A stretch of 64,000 nt of DNA from Paracoccus sp. (in: a-proteobacteria) (GTDB taxonomy: Bacteria > Pseudomonadota > Alphaproteobacteria > Rhodobacterales > Rhodobacteraceae). The position numbers and the translations under genes were made by a program. Of this stretch, positions 8,258 through 16,447 are shown in pieces (the first letter of the stretch is position 1; every line of letters begins with the position of its first letter). The notes under the pieces are model-generated. The model was not told the origin of the DNA and ran no database searches. It saw nothing but the letters and a program-made list of their open reading frames with translations. The stretch spans positions 1-64,000 of the forward strand of contig JAUNTL010000002.1 in the NCBI GenBank assembly GCA_030538705.1, read 5' to 3'.

Positions 8258-8762
8258 TCCCGGCCGGAGCAGGAGGCCATAGCAGGCCGGGCAGACCCGC
8301 CACCGGGGCAATGAGACGCGCGGACCGGCGGCAGCAGCGAAAACGCCCCGGCCGCATAAGGCATCGGCCCCCGACATCGCCTTTTTGGCCACCCGGCCGG
8401 ATGGGCGCCGGTTGGCGCGGCCTCATACGGCCGATACCCGGTGGCGCCTTCTTGGCCCCGCGCCGCGACAACCCTGCTCAGGGCATACGATCCGGCCAGC
8501 GGTCCGGGAATGGCGCCCGCCGGAACGGAGCTTGGGGGCGCGCGCATCCTCCCGCGCGCCGGCTGGATCGCGGCGCGCAACTCATCCTCGGGGCGCGTGC
8601 GATCCTCAGTTGAGATCACGCTGGATGATCGCGATGGGCTGATCACCCTTCGGGCCGCGCACGCGCGCGCCTCAACGCGCGGATCGCCGCACGGGCGGAC
8701 ACCCCTGCGGGCGCTTCGGGCCGCGCACGCGCGTGCGCCTCAACGCTGCGAGCGCGCCCTGT
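8258..8762. other. 505-bp GC-rich intergenic region with repeats, no gene supported
   Basis: This lies between convergent genes. Open frames here have arginine/proline/alanine-rich shadow composition and no ribosome binding sites. It contains an imperfect 30/32-base direct repeat and an 8-bp-stem hairpin (8537-8544 with 8553-8560). It could be a decayed gene or an insertion scar, but no homology was recognised. Confidence 0.55.
8649..8746. repeat. Two-copy direct repeat
   Basis: TTCGGGCCGCGCACGCGCG occurs at 8649 and 8715. Each copy continues, with a two-base GT insertion in the second copy, into CGCCTCAACGC. The copies are 66 bases apart. It is not associated with a recognisable mobile element. 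Confidence 0.7.
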
Positions 8763-9917
8763 TCATCGCGCCCCGTGCTGCGACAGCAACCCCCGGCCGG
8801 CAAGGTTGCGCATCAATGCGGCGGTGCCGAAATCCCATGGCGGGCATTGCGTGGACAGACGGACCCGGTTCACCAGCGAGCCAAGAGCGCCCTCGGATAT
8901 CGTCACCAGATCGCCGGGATGATGGGTAAAGCCCTGCCCCTCGCCATCGCGGTCCTGCGTGGGTGCAAACAGCGTGCCCAGATACAGCAAAAAGCCGTCG
9001 GGATACTGGTGATGCCGGCCGATGGCCTGCGCGACCAGATCGGCCGGGTCACGGCTGATCCGCGACATGGACGAACGCCCGTCCAGAACAAAGCCGTCCT
9101 CGCCCTCGACACGCAGGGTCAGCTCGGCCCGGCGGGTGTCGTCAAGGCTGTATCCGGCGTCAAACAGCCGGATAAAGGGTCCGATGGCGGCGCTGGCATT
9201 GTTATCCTTGGCCTTGCCCAGCAGCAGGGCGGAACGCCCCTCGACATCGCGCAGATTGACATCATTGCCCAATGTCGCGCCGCGGATGCGGCCGCGGCTG
9301 TCGACCGCCAGCACGATTTCGGGTTCGGGATTGTTCCAGCGGCTGATCGGATGCAGCCCGACATCCGCCCCCCATCCGACCGAGGCCATAGGCTGGCATT
9401 TGGTGAATATCTCGGCATCGGGACCGATCCCCACCTCGAGATATTGCGACCACAGCCCTTCGGCCTGAAGCGCGGCCTTGACCTCGGCCGCCTTGTCCGA
9501 ACCGGGGATGATGCCGCGCAGATTATCCCCGACGCGGGCACCGATCCGGGCGCGGATGGCGCTGGCGCGGTCGGGATCGCCGGCCGCCTGCTCTTCGATC
9601 ACGCGCTCGACCATGGATTCGGCAAAAGTCACACCGCTGGCCTTGATCGCCTGAAGATCCGCGGGCGAAATCAGATACGCATCATCCGGCCCCGGATTTT
9701 CCAAAGCCGCCAGATCGCAGACCGGCCGGTCAGGCTGCGCCGCCAGCCAGCCGGCGGGGTCATCCATTTCCAGCAGGTCGCGCATGGTCGGCGCCTCGGG
9801 TCCGGTCACATCATGGACCACGCCACCCCGGATCGTCACCAGCAAAGGGCCGGTGCCCGGGCGCCAGATACGGCCGGCAAAACAGCCGGTCCCGGGCAGG
9901 TCGAGTTTCATGCTCAT
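8763..9917 (-). CDS. Fumarylacetoacetate hydrolase (FAH) family protein, probable 2-keto-3-deoxy sugar-acid dehydratase/hydrolase
   Basis: This is a 384-residue FAH-superfamily enzyme, longer than the 280-residue hydrolases and similar in size to 2-keto-3-deoxy-pentonate dehydratases (XylX/KdaD type). Metal-site features are EPEIVLAVDSRG followed by GNDVNLRDVEG and a K-A-K-D-N segment. The C-terminus contains the usual SEGALGSLVNRV turn. Two starts lie 6 bases apart: MSM- here, and ATG at 9911, which the AGGGG box slightly favours. It is divergent from the IlvD-type dehydratase operon, with a palindromic operator between. The likely reaction converts a 2-keto-3-deoxy acid made by that dehydratase to a semialdehyde, or cleaves a 2,4-diketo acid. 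The exact substrate is unknown. Confidence 0.85.
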   Translation of the reverse strand: MSMKLDLPGTGCFAGRIWRPGTGPLLVTIRGGVVHDVTGPEAPTMRDLLEMDDPAGWLAAQPDRPVCDLAALENPGPDDAYLISPADLQAIKASGVTFAESMVERVIEEQAAGDPDRASAIRARIGARVGDNLRGIIPGSDKAAEVKAALQAEGLWSQYLEVGIGPDAEIFTKCQPMASVGWGADVGLHPISRWNNPEPEIVLAVDSRGRIRGATLGNDVNLRDVEGRSALLLGKAKDNNASAAIGPFIRLFDAGYSLDDTRRAELTLRVEGEDGFVLDGRSSMSRISRDPADLVAQAIGRHHQYPDGFLLYLGTLFAPTQDRDGEGQGFTHHPGDLVTISEGALGSLVNRVRLSTQCPPWDFGTAALMRNLAGRGLLSQHGAR

Positions 9918-10031
9918 GCCCCTGCCCCCGCGTGCGACGCCACGGGACCGAAGCGGCGCGGCCGTGCCAGAGGCGCCGCGCGCCTTACAGGATACGGGGC
10001 CATGATTTCCTCCTCTTGTGCTGCGGCAATT

Positions 10032-10043
10032 ATGGTATACCAT
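10032..10043. promoter_or_regulatory. Perfect palindrome ATGGTATACCAT, candidate GntR/FCD operator
   Basis: This 12-base perfect inverted repeat lies between the divergent FAH and dehydrogenase genes. It resembles FadR-subfamily operators (GGT..ACC half-sites). It overlaps a plausible -10 (TACCAT, 10038-10043) of a rightward promoter whose -35 would be TTGTGC at 10016-10021. The GntR gene that ends the rightward operon is the likely ligand-responsive repressor. Confidence 0.55.
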
Positions 10044-10072
10044 TTCCTCGACAGCAAGACAGGAGGGGGATC

Positions 10073-11002
10073 ATGTCCGGCAAGCAGAGCATCGGTTTTA
10101 TCGGTGTGGGCTATATGGGTCACGGCATGGCGGCCAACCTGATGAAGCACGGCCATCCCATGCAGATCATCGGCAACCGCAACCGCCAGCCGGTCGAGGA
10201 TCTGCTGGAACGTGGCGCGACCGAGGCGTCAAGCCCGCGCGAAATGGCGGCATCCGTCGATATCATCCATATGTGCCTGCCCAATTCGGCCAGTGTCGAG
10301 GCGGTGATGGGCGGCCCTGACGGCATTCTGGCCGGTGCGCGGCCGGGGCTGGTCGTGATCGACGCAACCACTGCTGATCCCGCCTCGACCGAACGGCTCG
10401 CGGCAGAGATGGCCGCACGCGGCGGCACCTATGTCGACGCGCCGCTGGGCCGCACCCCCAAAGAGGCCGAGGCCGGCACATTGGATGCGATGGTCGGCTG
10501 CGACGATGACACATTCGGACGCATCCGCCCGGTGATCGAATGCTGGGCCAGCAACATCAACCATATCGGCCCGACCGGCTCGGCCCATAAGATGAAACTG
10601 GTGATGAACTTTATCGCAATGGGCTATGCCGCGATCTACGCCGAGGCGCTTGTGATGGCGGCAAAGTCGGGCATCGCACCGCAGACCGTGCGCAAGGTCA
10701 TCGGATCCAGCCGGATGTCGAACGGGTTCTTTGACACATTCATGGCCGCAGCCGTCGACCGCCAGCGCGAGGCCCATAAGTTCACCATCACCAACGCCGC
10801 CAAGGATATGCGCTATGCCGCCTCGATGGCGATGGCGGCAGGAATGGCGAACCCGCTGGGTGCCGCCATGCGCAACAGCTTTGCCGCCGCCGAGGCACAG
10901 GGGCACGGCGCCGGTTTCGTGCCAGAGCTGGCGGATTTCATTGCCGCTGAAAACGGTCTCGATCTGGCCCGCGCCGTCGCCGATGGCCAGGATCAGGGCT
11001 GA
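10073..11002 (+). CDS. NAD(P)-dependent oxidoreductase, 3-hydroxyisobutyrate dehydrogenase family
   Basis: This 309-residue beta-hydroxyacid dehydrogenase has its Rossmann nucleotide motif GVGYMG at residues 11-16. Substrate and catalytic motifs follow: DAPLGRTPKEAEAGTL, and KMKLVMNF with the catalytic lysine near 174. The family oxidises or reduces beta-hydroxy acids and semialdehydes, for example tartronate semialdehyde, 3-hydroxyisobutyrate or threonate-like acids. The start is fixed by a strong AGGAGGGG box six bases upstream; a longer frame would cross the operator. It is first in an operon with an IlvD-type dehydratase, so a role in the same sugar-acid pathway is inferred. The substrate is not determinable. 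Confidence 0.88.
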   Translation: MSGKQSIGFIGVGYMGHGMAANLMKHGHPMQIIGNRNRQPVEDLLERGATEASSPREMAASVDIIHMCLPNSASVEAVMGGPDGILAGARPGLVVIDATTADPASTERLAAEMAARGGTYVDAPLGRTPKEAEAGTLDAMVGCDDDTFGRIRPVIECWASNINHIGPTGSAHKMKLVMNFIAMGYAAIYAEALVMAAKSGIAPQTVRKVIGSSRMSNGFFDTFMAAAVDRQREAHKFTITNAAKDMRYAASMAMAAGMANPLGAAMRNSFAAAEAQGHGAGFVPELADFIAAENGLDLARAVADGQDQG

Positions 11003-11031
11003 GAGCAAGACCCGAGGGGGAAGGAACCGAC

Positions 11032-12813
11032 ATGAGCAACACGCGCGCCAACAAGCGTTTCCGCAGCCAGGAGTGGTTCGACAATCCAAATAATCCGGGC
11101 ATGACCGCCCTTTATCTGGAGCGCTATCAAAATCAGGAATACACCCGCGAGGAACTGGAAAGCGAGCGGCCCATCATCGGCATCGCCCAGACCGGAAGCG
11201 ATATCGCGCCCTGCAACAAGATCCATGTCTTTTTGATGGACCGCATCAAGGCCGGTATCCGCGAGGCCGGCGGGATCCCCATGGAATTTCCGGTCCACCC
11301 GATTCAGGAAACCGGCAAGCGCCCGACGGCCGCACTTGACCGCAACCTTGCCTATCTGTCGCTGGTCGAGGTGCTGCACGGCTATCCGATCGACGGGGTG
11401 GTGCTGACCACCGGCTGCGACAAGACCACGCCGGCGATGCTCATGGGTGCCGCGACCATGGACATTCCCGCCATCACCCTGAACGGCGGCCCGATGCTGG
11501 ACGGCTGGTGGCAGGGCAAGCGCGCGGGATCGGGCACCATCGTCTGGGAAAGCCGGCGCCTGCTGGCCGAGGGCAAGATCGACTATGACGAATTCATGAG
11601 CCGCGTCTGCGCCTCGGCCCCCAGTCTGGGCCATTGCAACACCATGGGCACCGCCAGCACCATGAACGCCATGGCCGAGGCCCTTGGCATGTCCCTGCCC
11701 GGCTGTTCGGCCATCCCGGCGCCTTTCCGCGAACGCATGGCCATGGCCTATGAGACCGGCAAGCGGATCGTGCAGATGGTGCTGGACGATCTGAAACCTT
11801 CCGACATCCTGACCCGCGAGGCATTCGAGAACGCCATCGTCGTCAATGCGGCCATCGGCGGCTCGACCAATGCGCCGCCCCATCTTCAGGCGGTGGCCCG
11901 CCACGCCGGGGTTGATCTGAATGTCCGCGACTGGGAAACCATCGGTTTCGAGGTCCCGCTGCTGGTCAATATGCAGCCTGCCGGGGAATATCTGGGCGAG
12001 AGCTTTTTCCGCGCGGGCGGCGTGCCCGCCGTCATGGCCGAATTGCGCAAGGCCGGGCTGATCCGCGAAAACGCGATGACTGTCTCGGGCCGGCCGATGG
12101 GCGAGAACCTGACCGGCTGGGCCAGCCGCGATCTGGACGTGATCCGCACCGTGGACAGCCCGCTGCGGCCCAATGCCGGCTTTCTCGTGCTGTCGGGGAA
12201 CCTGTTTAATTCGGCACTGATGAAAACCAGCGTGATCTCAGATGATTTCCGCAGCCGTTTCCTGTCGCGGCCGGGGTCCGAAGGCATCCTCGAGGCCCGC
12301 GCCATCGTTTTCGAAGGCCCCGAGGATTATCACGAACGCATCAACGATCCCGCACTGAATATTGACGAGAACTGCATCCTGTTCATCCGCAATACCGGCT
12401 GCGTCGGCTATCCCGGCAGCGCCGAGGTGGTGAATATGCAGCCCCCGGACGCGCTGTTGAAACAGGGCATCAATCACCTGCCGACGGTCGGTGACGGGCG
12501 GCAGTCGGGCACATCGGAAAGCCCCTCGATCCTGAACGCCTCGCCGGAATCGGTGGTCGGTGGCGGGCTGGCCCTGCTGGAGACCGGCGACATGGTCCGG
12601 CTGGATCTGAACGCGCGGACCATGAACGCGGTGGTGGAGGATGCCGAATGGCAGCGCCGCCGCGATGCATGGACCCCGCCCGAACTGGTCAGCCAGACCC
12701 CGTGGGAGGAAATCTATCGCAAGAATGTCGGCCAGCTTGCCGATGGCGGCTGTCTGGAACTGGCGACCGCCTATCAGCGCATCCGCCAGAACCTGCCGCG
12801 CGACAACCATTAG
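11032..12813 (+). CDS. IlvD/Edd family sugar-acid dehydratase
   Basis: This 593-residue enzyme of the IlvD/Edd dehydratase family forms 2-keto-3-deoxy acids by dehydrating aldonates. Three cysteines placed for the [2Fe-2S] cluster are visible: Cys61 (DIAPCNK), Cys129 (TTGCDKTT) and Cys202 (GHCNTMGTAST). The length (about 590) and the motifs match pentonate dehydratases (L-arabonate/D-xylonate, AraC/XylD type) better than amino-acid-biosynthetic IlvD, which is usually about 560-615 and sits with ilv genes. It is preceded by a GGGGAAGG Shine-Dalgarno and 29 bases of spacing. With the FAH enzyme and the SDR it makes a Weimberg-like module, although no 2-ketoglutarate semialdehyde dehydrogenase is present in the window. 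Confidence 0.9.
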   Translation: MSNTRANKRFRSQEWFDNPNNPGMTALYLERYQNQEYTREELESERPIIGIAQTGSDIAPCNKIHVFLMDRIKAGIREAGGIPMEFPVHPIQETGKRPTAALDRNLAYLSLVEVLHGYPIDGVVLTTGCDKTTPAMLMGAATMDIPAITLNGGPMLDGWWQGKRAGSGTIVWESRRLLAEGKIDYDEFMSRVCASAPSLGHCNTMGTASTMNAMAEALGMSLPGCSAIPAPFRERMAMAYETGKRIVQMVLDDLKPSDILTREAFENAIVVNAAIGGSTNAPPHLQAVARHAGVDLNVRDWETIGFEVPLLVNMQPAGEYLGESFFRAGGVPAVMAELRKAGLIRENAMTVSGRPMGENLTGWASRDLDVIRTVDSPLRPNAGFLVLSGNLFNSALMKTSVISDDFRSRFLSRPGSEGILEARAIVFEGPEDYHERINDPALNIDENCILFIRNTGCVGYPGSAEVVNMQPPDALLKQGINHLPTVGDGRQSGTSESPSILNASPESVVGGGLALLETGDMVRLDLNARTMNAVVEDAEWQRRRDAWTPPELVSQTPWEEIYRKNVGQLADGGCLELATAYQRIRQNLPRDNH

Positions 12814-12822
12814 GAAACGTTC

Positions 12823-13557
12823 ATGACCAACAGCATCATCATCACCGGCGCGGGCAGCGGCATCGGGCGCGCCACCGCACGGACATTCATGGCGGCCGGC
12901 TGGCGTGTCGGGCTGATCGGCCGGCGCGAGGATGCGCTGATCGAAACGGCGGGCGGCGCGGATGCGCTGATCCTGCCCTGCGACGTGACCGATGCCGCAT
13001 CGGTTGATGCGGCCTTTGACCGGGCGGCGGCGCAATGGGGGCATGTCGGCGTGCTGTTTAACAATGCCGGCACCGGTCTGGTGGCGCAAACCCCCGACGA
13101 GGTCGACCCCGACGAGTTCCGCCGGGTCATCGACGTGAATGTCAACGGCGTGTTCAACTGCGCCCGCGCCTGTTTCCGCATCATGCGCAACCAGTCCCCG
13201 CAAGGCGGGCGGATCATCAATAACGGCTCGATCTCGGCCCATGCGCCGCGTCCGGGATCAATCGCCTATACCACGTCAAAACATGCGGTGACCGGGATCA
13301 CCCGCTCGGTCAGCCTGGACGGCCGGCCCTTTAACATCGCCTGCGGGCAGATTGATATCGGCAATGCGCTGACCGACATGGCGGCCGCTATGACCAAAGG
13401 CGTCGCGCAGGCCGATGGCTCGACCCGGATCGAGGCGGTGATGGATGTGCAGGTCGTGGCCGATATGGTGCTGCATATGGCCAGCCTGCCCGAGGGCGCG
13501 AATGTCCAGTTCGTGACCGTGATGGCGACCAACATGCCCTTTATCGGGCGCGGCTGA
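12823..13557 (+). CDS. SDR family NAD(P)-dependent oxidoreductase of the sugar-acid operon
   Basis: This is a 244-residue classical short-chain dehydrogenase. It has TGAGSGIG at residues 8-15, NNAG in LFNNAGTG, a catalytic serine region NNGSISA, and Y149-x3-K153 in YTTSKHAV. The C-terminus lacks extra domains. It begins 10 bases after the dehydratase with AGGAAAC as ribosome binding site. In comparable pathways an SDR oxidises the sugar to its lactone (XylB) or a 2-keto-3-deoxy acid to the 2,4-diketo acid. Either fits the FAH partner, and the sequence alone cannot decide. Confidence 0.88.
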   Translation: MTNSIIITGAGSGIGRATARTFMAAGWRVGLIGRREDALIETAGGADALILPCDVTDAASVDAAFDRAAAQWGHVGVLFNNAGTGLVAQTPDEVDPDEFRRVIDVNVNGVFNCARACFRIMRNQSPQGGRIINNGSISAHAPRPGSIAYTTSKHAVTGITRSVSLDGRPFNIACGQIDIGNALTDMAAAMTKGVAQADGSTRIEAVMDVQVVADMVLHMASLPEGANVQFVTVMATNMPFIGRG

Positions 13558-13593
13558 GGCAACTGAACCTGTCTGAATGAACGGAGGGTCCGC

Positions 13594-14535
13594 ATGACCG
13601 AAACGCTCGCCATCGGCGACTATACCGACGAGGCAGAAAGCGCGCTGCGTGATCAGTTCGATGCGCGGATGATCGGCACGCTTGACGATCTGGCGCGGCT
13701 GGACGGCGCATTGCGCGCCGGCATCCATGGGCTGGCCTACAAGGGGCATGCCCCCCTTGACGGGTCGCATATGGACCTGCTGCCCGCGCTCAGGGTGATT
13801 GCGAATTTCGGCGTGGGCTATGATGCGATCAATGTCGCCGATGCCACCGCGCGGGGGATCACCGTGACCAATACGCCCGAGGTGCTGAACGATGATGTGG
13901 CCGATCTGGCGGTGGGCATGCTGATCGCCCAGTCGCGCGGATTTGAGGCGGCGGCGGCCGCGGTGCGTTCTGGCGCATGGGCACGCGAGGGCGCGCAGCC
14001 ACTGGCGCGCAAGGTCTCGGGCCGGCGGGTCGGCATTCTGGGCATGGGCCGCATCGGACGCGAGATCGCCGACCGGCTGGCGGCCTTTAAATGTGAGATT
14101 CACTATCAGTCGCGCCGGCCCAAGGACACGCCGGCCGGCTGGACCTTTCACGCCGATGCGGTCAGCCTTGCCGGCGCGGTCGATGATCTGGTCATCGCCA
14201 TTGTCGGCGGTGCCGAAACCGAGGACATGGTTGACGCCGCCGTGCTGCGCGCGCTTGGTCCCGACGGCGTCGTGGTGAATATCTCGCGCGGCACGGTCAT
14301 AGATGAGGACGCATTGCTGAGCGCCCTGCACGAGCGCAGGATCCGCGGCGCGGCACTGGATGTTTTCCGCGACGAGCCAGAGGTTGATCCGCGGCTGGCC
14401 CGGCTGGAAAACATGTTCCCCCTGCCCCATATCGGTTCTGCCACGACCGAAACGCGGGCGGCGATGGGTGCGCTGCAACGGCAGAATCTGCGCGCCGTTC
14501 TTGACGGCCGGCCGGCGGTCACGCCGGTCAACTGA
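13594..14535 (+). CDS. D-isomer-specific 2-hydroxyacid dehydrogenase
   Basis: This 313-residue protein has the two-domain fold of the glyoxylate/hydroxypyruvate reductase family. NAD-binding GILGMGRIG starts near residue 147. The catalytic Arg lies in NISRGTVIDE (about 231), the Glu in DEPEVDP (about 262) and the His in PHIGSATTE (about 280). It starts with a GGAGGG Shine-Dalgarno and is co-transcribed with the sugar-acid genes. It probably reduces a 2-keto acid or glyoxylate produced by the pathway; substrate unassigned. Confidence 0.88.
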   Translation: MTETLAIGDYTDEAESALRDQFDARMIGTLDDLARLDGALRAGIHGLAYKGHAPLDGSHMDLLPALRVIANFGVGYDAINVADATARGITVTNTPEVLNDDVADLAVGMLIAQSRGFEAAAAAVRSGAWAREGAQPLARKVSGRRVGILGMGRIGREIADRLAAFKCEIHYQSRRPKDTPAGWTFHADAVSLAGAVDDLVIAIVGGAETEDMVDAAVLRALGPDGVVVNISRGTVIDEDALLSALHERRIRGAALDVFRDEPEVDPRLARLENMFPLPHIGSATTETRAAMGALQRQNLRAVLDGRPAVTPVN

Positions 14536-14564
14536 CGCAGCGGCGCGGCAGGAAAAGGGGCTTG

Positions 14565-15272
14565 ATGGATCACGATGACGCCATACCGGGCCTTGATACC
14601 GGTGCAACCATCCCCGCATCCGTCGCAGCACAGCTGCGCCGCGAGATCCTGATCGGCGCCATTCCGCCCGGCAGCGCCATCAAAGAGCGCGACCACGCCG
14701 AAAGGCTGGGCATCAGCCGCACCCCCCTGCGCGAGGCGGTGCGGATACTGGCCAAGGAAGGGCTGATCGTCCTGCGGCCGCAGCGTAGCCCCGTGGTCGC
14801 AAATCCGACGCTGGACGAGGTGCGCGATGAGCTGGCGGTGCTGCGCATCATCGAACATGCATCGGGGAAAATCGCCTGTGAGAGCGCGACTGTGGCCGAT
14901 ATCGAACGGGTGGCCAAACTGGCCGGCGCGGTCGAGGCCCAGTATGACAGCGGCGACAAGATCGACGTTTTCAATCTGGACATGGCCCTGCACAGCGCCA
15001 TCGTTCAGGCCGGCCATAATGCCGCGCTGATCCGCACGCATCGCGAATACCTTCAGCGGCTGTGGCGCATCCGCTTTCTGTCGGCCCGCCAGCGCCATGA
15101 AAGGGACCGTGTGCTGGCCGATCATCGCGGCATGGCCGAGGCACTGGCGCGCCGCGATGCGACCGCGCTGCAAGCCTGCATCAGCCGCCACAGCGCGGCC
15201 ATGCAGACCAATATCGAGGCCCATTTCCACCGCGAGGCCGGGGGCGATACCACCAGCCTATCCGGCCTGTGA
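14565..15272 (+). CDS. GntR family transcriptional regulator, FCD (FadR) subfamily
   Basis: This 235-residue regulator has an N-terminal winged helix (about 15-80; QLRRREIL-like recognition region, then GISRTPLREAVRILAKEGL) and an all-helical FCD effector domain (about 90-225) with the DxxxH/H/H metal-site spacing typical of sugar-acid sensors (NLDMALHSAIV, then HRGMAEAL and HSAAMQ). The ATG is taken rather than the adjoining upstream TTG because of the AGGAAAAGGG box. It closes the sugar-acid operon and probably represses it and the divergent FAH gene through the ATGGTATACCAT site. Confidence 0.9.
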   Translation: MDHDDAIPGLDTGATIPASVAAQLRREILIGAIPPGSAIKERDHAERLGISRTPLREAVRILAKEGLIVLRPQRSPVVANPTLDEVRDELAVLRIIEHASGKIACESATVADIERVAKLAGAVEAQYDSGDKIDVFNLDMALHSAIVQAGHNAALIRTHREYLQRLWRIRFLSARQRHERDRVLADHRGMAEALARRDATALQACISRHSAAMQTNIEAHFHREAGGDTTSLSGL

Positions 15273-15796
15273 TCCTGTGGCCCATGTCACCCCGGCCGGT
15301 CGGCCGGGCCATATGCGTCCGGCGGCATCCGTTGCCCAACCGCGCCCGGCGCATCATGGCGGGGCGGGGCGGGGGCGTGGCATGAGCGGAGTCACCGTGA
15401 TCGCGCACCGATCCGGGTCATGCTCATTTCGCATCAGGGCGGTCCTCGGAACCGCAGCCACAAAGGCGCCCGGACGGGTGGTGAACAGCCACAGAACCGC
15501 AGCCGGCGCCCGCTATATCGCGGGATCTGCCGATGCCATCGCTTCAGCCTGCAATACCGCCCCGGCGCCCGGCTGGCCCCATGTGCCACCGACGGCATGA
15601 CAGCGCCCCCGATGACGCAAGGCCGCGCGCGCCCCGCCGGAATACGCGGCCACAGGCCGATCCCCGGCACGGCATACATGCGCGGCCGCAATCTTGAGCC
15701 GGTCGCTGTCAGGGTCTGGGCATCAACGCAGCCGCGTGTCAGACTGCGCAAAGCCATGACAGATAAAGGCCGCTCCATGATCACGAACCTGCCCCG
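15273..15796. other. 524-bp intergenic region, no gene supported
   Basis: It contains a strong GC hairpin directly after the GntR gene (15291-15308, CCCGGCC/GGCCGGG), which may end that transcript although there is no T-run. Open frames here are Arg/Pro-rich with no ribosome binding sites and look like antisense or noise. The promoter for the following aldolase gene must lie here, but no convincing -35/-10 pair was found. Confidence 0.5.
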
Positions 15797-16447
15797 ATGA
15801 GCGCCGAGGCAAAGCTGCGCGAAACCCTGTGCGATCTGGCCGCATCGCTGTTTTCGCGCGGGCTGACGCATGGTTCGACCGGCAATATTTCGGCCCGGAC
15901 AGCCGATGGCGGGTTGCTGGTTTCGCCCACCGGCTCCAGCTTTGGGGCGCTCGATCCGGGGCGGCTGGCGCATTTCGATGCACAGGGCCGCCAGATCGGC
16001 GGCGACCGCCCGACCAAGGAAATCACGCTGCATCAGGCGTTTTACGACACCCGGCACGGCACCGGGGCTGTGGTTCATCTTCATTCCTGTCATTCGGTGG
16101 CGCTGTCCACGCTGCCTGATGCTGATCCCGATGACTTTCTGCCGCCCCTCACACCCTATGCGATCATGCAGCTGGGCCGGGTCAGCCTGCTGCCCTATTT
16201 CCAGCCCGGCGATGCGGCAATGGGCGATGCGGTGCGCGGGCTGGACGGGCGGCGGGCGGCGGTCATGCTGGCCAATCACGGCCCGGTCGTCGCCGGCCGC
16301 ACGCCCGAGACCGCGTGCAATGCCATCGAAGAGCTGGAGGCCACGGCACGGCTGGCCCTGATGCTGCGGGGCCTGCCGGCGCGTATGCTGAACGAGGCAC
16401 AGATCGCGCCCCTGCTGCGCGCCCATGAAATCGCATGGGAGAGCTGA
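15797..16447 (+). CDS. otnC: Class II aldolase family, probable 3-oxo-tetronate 4-phosphate decarboxylase
   Basis: This 216-residue class II aldolase/adducin-fold enzyme has GLTHGSTGNISAR near the N-terminus, the zinc histidines in VVHLHSCHSVA (about 92-99), and a third His in ANHGPVVAG. In the tetronate pathway OtnC decarboxylates 3-oxo-tetronate 4-phosphate to dihydroxyacetone phosphate. The assignment rests on the family and on its neighbours otnI, otnK and ltnD. The gene abuts otnI, whose start is the next base after this stop. The Shine-Dalgarno is weak (CCTGCCCCG), so the start is moderately sure. Confidence 0.83.
   Translation: MSAEAKLRETLCDLAASLFSRGLTHGSTGNISARTADGGLLVSPTGSSFGALDPGRLAHFDAQGRQIGGDRPTKEITLHQAFYDTRHGTGAVVHLHSCHSVALSTLPDADPDDFLPPLTPYAIMQLGRVSLLPYFQPGDAAMGDAVRGLDGRRAAVMLANHGPVVAGRTPETACNAIEELEATARLALMLRGLPARMLNEAQIAPLLRAHEIAWES

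Noticed and set aside
7094..8392. Leftward open frame of 432 codons opposite the membrane protein
   Set aside because: The rightward frame has coherent membrane helices, ATGA coupling and domain motifs; the leftward one has neither motifs nor a start signal.
8649..8746. The direct repeat near 8.7 kb as part of a CRISPR array
   Set aside because: Only two copies, no palindromic repeat structure, and no relation to the repeats at 63.5 kb.
11032..12813. Biosynthetic dihydroxy-acid dehydratase (ilvD)
   Set aside because: Context is catabolic, with the FAH enzyme, SDR and GntR as neighbours and no other ilv genes, so a sugar-acid dehydratase is the better reading.
15661..15690. GCATACATGC upstream of otnC as a third regulon operator
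   Set aside because: It lacks the central GTATAC palindrome and matches only one half-site.
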